Below, piece after piece: positions 56,991 through 64,000 of a stretch of DNA of 64,000 nucleotides. The translations under genes were made by a program, and so were the position numbers. Source of the stretch: Atkinsonella hypoxylon (lineage: Eukaryota; Ascomycota; Sordariomycetes; Hypocreales; Clavicipitaceae); assembly GCA_000729835.1 (NCBI GenBank), contig JFHB01000030.1, positions 1 through 64,000 on the forward strand. Reading direction: 5' to 3'. Each line of letters begins with the position of its first letter. The stretch's first letter is position 1. Below the pieces are notes generated by a model. The model was not told where the DNA came from. It worked only from the letters and a program-made list of their open reading frames with translations, and made no database searches.

Positions 56991-58755
56991 CAGAGTTGAT
57001 CAACACACTCTGTATCTTCATGTTTGATGATAAGAGTTTGGTCCTATGCATTTTAGCTGCGTTGGACGGGTGACGCTGTAATATGGGCTGCCGAGAATCA
57101 TGCTACAAATAATCACAAGAGGCTGGGGTGATGGAAAAAGCCTTCTTTGATATTTATAACTGCGCCAAGCTCTAACCTTGGTTGCAAAAAATCTATCCCA
57201 CTGAGTTGCGAGACAGCATACAGACATACACACATATAGACGGCAGGGCAATCGAGGTGTCATCATGGCTAGCACGATAGAAGGCCCGGCGAGTTGCTAT
57301 GCACTTATTGCCTGTACATAATAGTAAGTAGGATTTGATATTATTATTAACGTGTAATATGTGAGCCATGCCTGTTACGTGGTGATCTGGCCACGCAGCA
57401 ACCAGCACAAGATGGCAAAATGGTATGCCACGTTTGACTGGAGAACCGCTTGATGAGGCTGCATCCAAATGAGGAGAGGATTTTTTACTGTAGGGTTTTG
57501 TCGATGACACAATAACTCCCAGTGCCAGAACACGACCGACGGCCATGGTCAGCACACGCCGGCGGGTATTACATATGTACTGTAACAGACTACAGACTGT
57601 GACCCGTGTACTGTACAGTTGTGGAATCCTAAATGCCGACTAGAGTCAAATGTATGATAGGCAGAGGGGAGGGTAGGAAGGATTATTACTGGGTTCGCTA
57701 GATTCGAAATTTGACGATCCAGATGAAGGCGGCGCTGTTCCGTCACTTACCAGCCCCCAGATTGGCTGGTGCTGGAGGAGGAGGAGGAGGAGGGCCGAAA
57801 AAAAAAAAAAAAAAAGGGAGAGAGGGTGGGAAGTGTTATTTACGTTTTGGATGGGGATTGGCGGCGGCTGGTGGTAAACCCAGTCTGTCATGGGTCTCGT
57901 GGCTGAATCCTCATGGCTCATGGCTATCCAACCCAGCACACCGTAGCGCCGCGCCAGTGCGCCAGTGCGCCCTTCGACCCTTGACACCTTCCCTTTTTTT
58001 TTTTTTTTTTGCCTTAATATCGGCTCAGGTCAAGTCAAACCTGGCCGCCAAAAAGTTTCAGAACGGCTAGCTGCAAGATAACCAGCAAGCGTATCGTATT
58101 CGTTTCTACCATCTGTAGCTGTACCCCGTACGTAGCTGTAGCACCTACTCCGCGCGGTACAGGCAGAGCTGGGCGGTTGTGGTCCTCGAAGAAAGTACGG
58201 AGTAGTAGATCGGTGGAATGAACAACGGGAATAACGAGAATAACGGTTAGCGGATCACAAATCTAGATTTCGGCTTGCAAAGGCAGAGGCAGAGGCAGAC
58301 GCCCGTTGTCGCTTGGAGGGACAATTCTCATTTCTTGCTCTAGCCACCCCCCCCCGGGTCCTGGTTTATCTCGCATGCATGTACCGAGTACCTAATATGT
58401 CTGGGAAGGCACCCAAGCACCCAAGCAGCGTACAGAGGTACAACGAAGATTGATTCACACCCCCTTCGTTGCGCTCATCAGCTTCCAGTAGCTTCCCAGT
58501 CAGTCCCATCTGCCCATTTCGACACACCCCTTCTCCTGTCTCCTCTCTCCTGCATCTTGCAAGCAAATAAGTACCCAACCTGTCCCTCGTCCTCTCATCT
58601 GCTCTCTCTCCCCTTCTCCTCACCACATCTCAGCTTTGTGCTCCATTCTTCAACTCCCATTCGACCGCTGCCTTCTGGACCTTTTCCTTTTCCCTTTGAT
58701 ACCGCTGCTTTTGTTTGTGATACCCATCTTGATACCCCTTTCTTAATCATCCAGA

Positions 58756-60462
58756 ATGGCCGAGATCCAGAAACCCGTTGAACTCCCCAAGGAGGAAACT
58801 GCTCCTATCCCTGCTGCCGAGCCTGCTGCCACTGATGCTGCCGTCGCTCCAGCTGTTGCTGCCGAAGAAAAGTCCGCCGACGAGACCAAGCCTGCCGAAG
58901 CCACCGAGGCTAAGACCGAGGAAAAGTCTGACGAGGAGATTAAACCTGTCGAGGAGGGACACTTGGGCCACAAGGCCCAGGACGCAAGTTTCCCTAAGTA
59001 AGTCATTGATGTGATGTGGACGAATTACCAACCATCAAGTGTCTGGAAAGGATGAGCAATAGCTGACCGACATAATTTACCAGAAACCTGATCCCCAGCA
59101 AGGAATTCTTCTTTTTCGGATCTGACTCCTTTGAGCCTACAGCTCTGTCCGGTTATTTGCGAGGCGAAAAGAACACCGAGCACGCTCATCACAACGTTTC
59201 TTGGGCTTCTCACACTGGAAAAGGTCTTCTCTTTGTCGGCGACAAGAAAGCTCCCTCAAATGTGATCAACTTGGTAGGTTCCTGGGCTTCAAAAAGTATT
59301 GTCCTTGTAGAATTGTGCTAATATTTGGCCTACATAGGCCGACACCACGGAGCCTGAGATTGATGGTTCCAACAAGTTCCACTTCACTCACAAGGGTGCT
59401 AAGCACAGCTTTAAAGCTGCCAGCACCTCAGAGCGTGACAGTTGGGTCGCACAACTGAAGTCCAAGATTGCTGAGGCCAAGGAGCTTGCCGCTTCTGTCA
59501 CCGAATCCGAAGCCTACAAGAATGCTCTGGAAAGCTTCAAGTCCGCTGAGGAGACCAAGACTGAGGATCCAACCAAGACTGAAGACGCCCCTGCCACCGA
59601 GGCTGCTGTCGCCGAGGATAAGGCTGCTGAGGAGCCCAAGCGTCGATCAGCTAGCCGCAAGCGTGCTTCCATCTTTGGCTTCGGCAAAAAGGAGTCTGCC
59701 AAGGAGAAGAAGGAGGAGGTCAAGACTGACGATGTCCCTGCTGCTGAGGTTGATGCTGTTGTCCCTGCCGCTGAGCCTGCCGCCGAGGCTATCAAGGCCG
59801 AAGAGAGATCAGCAGCAGAGGGTGAGGCCTCTGCTACCAGCGAGGATAAGCCTGCTGAGGCGGATAAGCCCTCTGAGGGCCTAATGGAGAAATTTTCTGC
59901 TTCTAAGCGCAACAGCTTCTTCGGTGGTGTCTTCTCCAAGAAAGAGAAGAAAGTCGGCGAGGCGAAGGCTGAGGAGACTGCCAAGGAGAGCGAGACCACT
60001 GACGCCACTGCTCCTGTCATTCCTCCCGTTGAGTCTACCTCTCCTCTCAACGCCGAGGAAGTGAATGCCGTTGCTGAGAATGCTGATGCCACCCCTGCTG
60101 CCGCCACCGAGACTGCCGCCAAGAAGGACTCGAAGGAGAAGAGAAAGTCTTCTCTACCTTTTGCTTTCGGTCGACGTGAAAAGTCTCCCGCTCCCGCCGA
60201 GGGTGAGGAGAAGCGCCAGAGCCAGAGCCCTTTCTCCAAGCTCCGTGCCACCATCAAGGGCAAGTCTGGTAGCAAGACTGATGAGAAGCCTGCTGAGGAA
60301 GCCGTCAAGGAGAAGACGGCCGCTGCCGAGACTGCTGCTCCTGCCGCCACTATTGAGCCGGTTTCTGAGGCTGCTGAACCCGTTAAGGTTGCTGAAACTG
60401 AGACCGAGAACAAGCCTGAGAACGTCGCGTCCACTACCCCTGCCGTCACTGCTGCCGCCTAG
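58756..60462 (+). CDS. PH-domain protein similar to meiotic expression up-regulated protein 6
   Basis: Three exons, 58756-58997, 59084-59273 and 59338-60462; introns of 86 and 64 bp; 518 residues. The N-terminal ~80 residues are an acidic Ala/Glu/Pro linker. A PH-like fold spans about residues 82-195: KNLIPSKEFFFFGSDSFEPTALSGYLRGEK, VSWASHTGKGLLFVGDK, INLADTTEPEIDGSNKFHFTHKGAKHSFKAASTSERDSWVAQLKSKI, with the final-helix Trp. The remaining ~320 residues are Ala/Glu/Lys-rich and disordered, but carry four short basic-aromatic motifs near residues 251, 333, 412 and 441. The best resemblance is to fungal proteins named after S. pombe Meu6; their role is not established, and lipid binding through the PH domain is inference. 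Codons are strongly biased toward GCT/GCC and GAG, suggesting high expression. Confidence 0.85.
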
Positions 60463-61737
60463 AGGGCGTGTAATGCTCGTGACGCATACGACTTGAAGAA
60501 AACCTGAAGACATACAAAATGATTAACATAGTTCATCTCATGAGAGTGTCAGGAATGAAAGGAAGGTTTCTGCATTTCTTCTCGAGATACCAAAGATACC
60601 CTGTCAAGGCTGTTTCCATTGATACCACTTTCCATGTTATTTGAGGGAAAAAACACAAACACTTTGACACATGTGTGCAATCCAAAAAAAAGGAGAAAGG
60701 GAGAAACATGACTTTCATGGCTTATTCTCTCGCCAGTACATTGCATCTATTGTTTCGTTCGATACCCGGTGGAGAAGATAGTAATACTTAATACAACTGC
60801 TGCACGTTGATTTCTGTCTCAAGAACAGCAAGAATCCAAGCTCGTAATTGCCTCGTTCCCCTTGTCTCCTCGTATGTGGCAGTGACCTAGATTTACAAGA
60901 CACTATTTGAGCATCACCAAGTAAAGTAGATGCTGATCTAGAGTACTCTCCTTATACAAAGTATCAGGATGTCACATGTAGTGGCATAGCTCATTAGCAC
61001 CTTGCCTGCTGATTAATACATGGGGGCTTTCTCTATACAGGGACATGATATTCAAGTCATCAACGGGGGGAACTGTGTATGTCAATGGGAAAGCTAGTGT
61101 CCAATTCAACACTTGTTCTCTGGATGGAAAAATGGCAGCATATGAGCATGTTCAAAGACGTCCACAGCTTCGGTAGGGATAATAAACACATCAAGGGTAT
61201 ATATATATGTATTCACCCAACATTTTGTACGTACGTTCCCCATCTCAATCGTACGCATTCCCCTTTTGTCTGTATATAAGATGAAAGGTCCGCGCAATCC
61301 AATCCTCGTTATAATCAAACGCCGCACGCCTGACCCGTGTGTATGCAATGTCCATTTAAATCTGTGTACACGCCGCTCTCATCTGAAGAAAATAAACAGC
61401 CATGAGTAGTCGCGGCATAAGATCGGAAACGTAACGCTAAGTATGTAATTGGCGTTTGGAAAAAAAAACGGCCAAAAAAAGAAAATAGAAAAATTTTTGT
61501 TTGTCTTGCTCACGAAGCGATAGCTTTGTGGAAAGAAGCAATAAAAAGCAGTGAGTTAAGTCGTTCATCCTGCTTTGCGAAAAGCCAACCGAGCATACTT
61601 GCTTGATACGATGACCATCCGTACATGACTTGACGCCATGATGAAAAATATCGTGGTCTAGCCGTTTTGAGAATAATGACTGGCGCGACAAAGCAGCTGT
61701 TTCTAAGAAGTTTTGACCACTGCGTGGTCGGGAACGT
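60463..61737. other. Intergenic between convergent Meu6-like and histidine kinase genes
   Basis: About 1.3 kb of AT-rich DNA; I see no gene. Short frames on the minus strand (60533-60903) and plus strand (61079-61279) have no supporting features. Confidence 0.5.
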
Positions 61738-64000
61738 CTATGCTTTAGGGCTGATCGAAAGATTCTTGTACTTAGTTACAAGCTCTTCAATTTTAGGTAA
61801 AAGTTCAAGGATGCGAAATGGCTTCGATATGACGTCATCCTTGATATGAGGTTAATAAAAGGCTGGCGATGGAGTAGCATTAAGATGAGATTGGAACTTA
61901 CGATGCCTGCGGCTTTGGCATTCTCGATTTGCTCTGGCCGCGCATATGCTGTGACTGCAATGATCGGTATGTGCGTCACAATGGTACCCTCTCTCTCCAG
62001 TTCCCGAATTTTGCGGGCACAAGTCATACCGTCCATCACAGGCATCTCCAGATCCATCAGAATCACAGATATATCTACTCCGCTCTGTTCCTGACCCGCC
62101 CAGAACCTCGATTTCTGTAAAGTCTGAAGGGCCTCAAACCCATGATTCGCCACGAAGGTGTTGTTTCCACAGTGCCGCAACTGTCTCTGCAATACCTTCT
62201 GGTTGACAATGTTGTCCTCAACGATGAGCACATCGAAAAGTGAGCGCGTGGGGGCTGCTGAAGCAGTGCTGTTTCGAGATAATGAGCGATCGTTGGGTTT
62301 TGTCTTCACGTCGGTTGAACTCGCTGTCGTTGCGGTATTCTTGCGGCCAAGCTTGAAAGGTGATATGGGCTCCGCACTTGCTGGAGGGTTGAGACATTTA
62401 CGGCACTGGATATAAAAATTGAACTTGCTTCCGACCCCTCTCTTTGACGAAACGCCAATCTGACCGCCTTGCATCTCAGTGAGGATGCGCGAGATAAAGA
62501 GGCCAAGCCCTGAGCCTCCGTACTGAACATGAGTTCGTGGCGTGGCTTGTTGAAAGCGCTTGAACAGCACCTTCATCTCCTCTTCCGCTAGGCCAGGTCC
62601 CGTGTCTTCGACAGAACAATGTATATTGATCAACTCTCCCGTGCCCCACTCAGCTTCGTCATTGATGTCCATACTGGACACGCGTTGAGCATCGTGCTTG
62701 TCGAAGTAAGAAACACCTGTCTTGGTGATCTCTGAGATATCCTTCGATGCGCTGAGATTCACAATGATGTTTCGACGCTCGCGACCTTGAGTGAACTTGA
62801 TGGCGTTTGTCATTAAATTGATAAGGACTTGGCTCAGTCTCGACGGATCCAGTTTGGCCCAAGTGACACCATGCCGCTCGAAGCTCCTATCGACGTTGCA
62901 TTCAAACTCGATGTCATGAGCGATCAACTCAGGTTCAAACATTTTCAGGGCTGACTGAACAACCTTGACTGGTTGCACATCACCTGGTGTGACACTGAGC
63001 AAGTGCGAATCTAATTTTGACAATGTGAGAATATCGTTAACGATGCGCTTCTGGTGACTGGCACAGAGATTAATGGTATTAGCCGCATCAAGACATCCTT
63101 CCAAAAGTTCCTCCACTTCCCTTTTCTCTTCGTGACTTAAAAAAGCCGAGATGTTATGAACTATTTGGTCGGCACACTGAAGAATTGCCGATAACGGATT
63201 GCGCATTTCATGACTCGTAATGTCAATAAAATTCTCTTGCTGTCTCTTTAACTCAACTGCCTCCTCGCGTCGCTCGTTTTGAACTTTTTCAGCCCATTTC
63301 TGCGAAGAAATATCAGTTATACAACCAAAAATCGACTTTAATGACCCGTCGGTTGTCTTCTCCGGAAATGCACTCATCAAAACCCATGTGTCAATCGTGT
63401 TTCCGTTGCTTTGCTGAACGCATTTAAAGCGAAATTCGAGAGATATGGTTACTTTCTCTTCGATCAATCTCGACCACGCGGCTTCCAGGTGCGGTCTATC
63501 CTCATCCCGAACACTCCTCATCCAGTCGCTTTCGGCGTCTTGCGATCGTGTGTGTCTTGATATCTGCCACCACATATCGTTGCAATAATTAATTGTTCCC
63601 TGGCCATCGGCAATGAACATGCCAACTGGGGCAAACTCGGCCATTCGGGTGAATCTATATTCGCTTTCTGTCGCTTCCTGCGTTCTCTGGATTAGTTGCA
63701 AGGAAAGTTCCTGCCTATCTAGGGCGGCCAAGCGCGCTGCACGTTGGCCACGCTTTATTTCTTCTTCGAATAAAACAACAGATGCTAACGATGTAGCTAG
63801 CTGCCTGGATAGAAGCTGAACAAAGAGTTCGTAGTCGGCGTCGTAAGGTCGCCTAGGATTAGCTCCCAAAATAATGAATCCTGCCACGGCTTCTCTTGTC
63901 GTGGTTGGTATGACAGGAAACACCACAACAGTGGTACATGGATGACCACATCCTCGCGGGTCGATGTCCAGCAGATGCTTTGGTAACGTACCCGCCTCTT
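61738..64000 (-). CDS. Hybrid histidine kinase (GAF?-PAS-HisKA-HATPase-REC), N terminus outside the window
   Basis: Two exons are visible, 61902 to beyond 64000 and 61738-61839, with a 62-bp intron; 733 residues shown and the frame still open at the window edge, so the start is missing. Order: a GAF-like end (GFIILGANPRRPYDADYELFVQLL), a PAS domain (ESEYRFTRMAEFAPVGMFIADGQGTINYCND) with its C-terminal cap (GCITDISSQKWAE), a HisKA dimerisation helix with the phospho-acceptor His in FIDITSHEMRNPLSAIL, an ATPase with N box NLMTNAIKF and G boxes EDTGPGL and GGSGLGLF, a Ser/Thr linker, and a receiver with DVLIVEDNIVNQKVL, phospho-acceptor Asp in ILMDLEMPVMDG and, after the last intron, the conserved Lys in VISKPFRI. 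No membrane segment is visible in this part, suggesting a cytosolic sensor. It would feed the Ypd1-Ssk1/Skn7 phosphorelay. Confidence 0.92.

Larger units (their letters stand above)
51791..58755. other. 7-kb gene-poor stretch rich in short repeats
   Basis: No frame here has codon-like composition, a recognisable product or consistent splice joins. The frames over 60 codons on both strands are typical of random open stretches. It contains the promoter of the orphan gene at one end and, from about 58350, the CT-rich leader of the Meu6-like gene at the other. Repeats include (GGCAA)n at 52909-52938, (GGT)n at 54642-54674, a 12-bp minisatellite at 54698-54757, an A17 run near 57798, a T-run near 57994, and six copies of TACTCCGTA/TACGGAGTA. 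Unannotated small or non-coding genes cannot be excluded. Confidence 0.5.

Noticed and set aside
59514..60449. 311-codon minus-strand frame rich in Ser and Ala
   Set aside because: It is antisense to the biased GCT/GAG codons of the Meu6-like gene.
1..64000. tRNA genes, rRNA, CRISPR arrays, intact transposons, secondary-metabolite cluster
   Set aside because: No B-box-like GGTTCRANNCC in a cloverleaf context, no array of spaced repeats, no transposase or reverse transcriptase frames, and no PKS/NRPS/terpene genes were seen by eye.

Overview
The window is nuclear DNA of a filamentous ascomycete, most likely a sordariomycete of the order Hypocreales. Evidence for this is that most genes carry one to five short introns (45-215 bp) with GT-AG ends and CTRAC-like branch points, start contexts are fungal, histidine synthesis is fused in one HIS4/his-3 type protein, and there are fungus-specific families (SskB-type MAPKKK, hybrid histidine kinase, trehalose-free fungal GH36 raffinose-synthase-like enzyme, Nat4, Meu6-like PH protein). 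The order-level assignment is inference from remembered protein resemblance, not a database search. Coordinates of exons below were read by hand from splice signals and checked for frame.

Layout. 1-2.4 kb: non-coding, with microsatellites. 2.4-7.6 kb: a Ser/Pro-rich protein, a secreted Thr-rich protein with repeated EPC tripeptides, and cytidine deaminase. 8.4-16.8 kb: an SskB/Ssk2-like MAPKKK whose 5' end is broken, mitochondrial lysyl-tRNA synthetase, Arp4 (head-to-head with the synthetase) and a TDG/MUG DNA glycosylase. 17-21.4 kb: an AT-rich relic, UDP-GlcNAc pyrophosphorylase and thioredoxin reductase (convergent). 22-29 kb: Vps53 of the GARP complex and a long FN3/coiled-coil membrane protein. 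29.4-38.9 kb: lipin phosphatase Pah1, the trifunctional histidine enzyme, TAF9 and the beta subunit of the mitochondrial processing peptidase. 39.4-44.9 kb: GH36 raffinose-synthase-like enzyme and IMP dehydrogenase. 45.4-49.2 kb: PLAC8 family protein, histone N-terminal acetyltransferase Nat4, and two very small mitochondrial genes assembled only after splicing (a LYRM2-like LYR protein and ribosomal protein bL36m). 49.4-51.8 kb: a four-exon gene of unknown function with a possible zinc knuckle. 51.8-58.8 kb: a 7-kb stretch with no supportable gene but many short repeats and copies of the motif TACTCCGTA. 58.8-60.5 kb: a PH-domain Meu6-like protein. 61.7 kb to the window end: a hybrid histidine kinase, cut by the window edge at its N terminus.

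The set is mostly conserved housekeeping genes with no sign of a secondary-metabolite cluster or an intact transposon. Functional links exist only in pairs: several products work in mitochondria (LysRS, MPP-beta, bL36m, the LYR protein), two in Golgi/endosome and lipid homeostasis (Vps53, Pah1), three in chromatin or transcription (Arp4, TAF9, Nat4), and two belong to two-component/HOG-type stress signalling (histidine kinase, SskB). The points most worth checking are the decayed 5' end of the sskB copy, the repeated basic motif in the Meu6-like protein, the EPC-repeat secreted protein, the orphan four-exon gene, and the palindromic TACTCCGTA element scattered through intergenic DNA.
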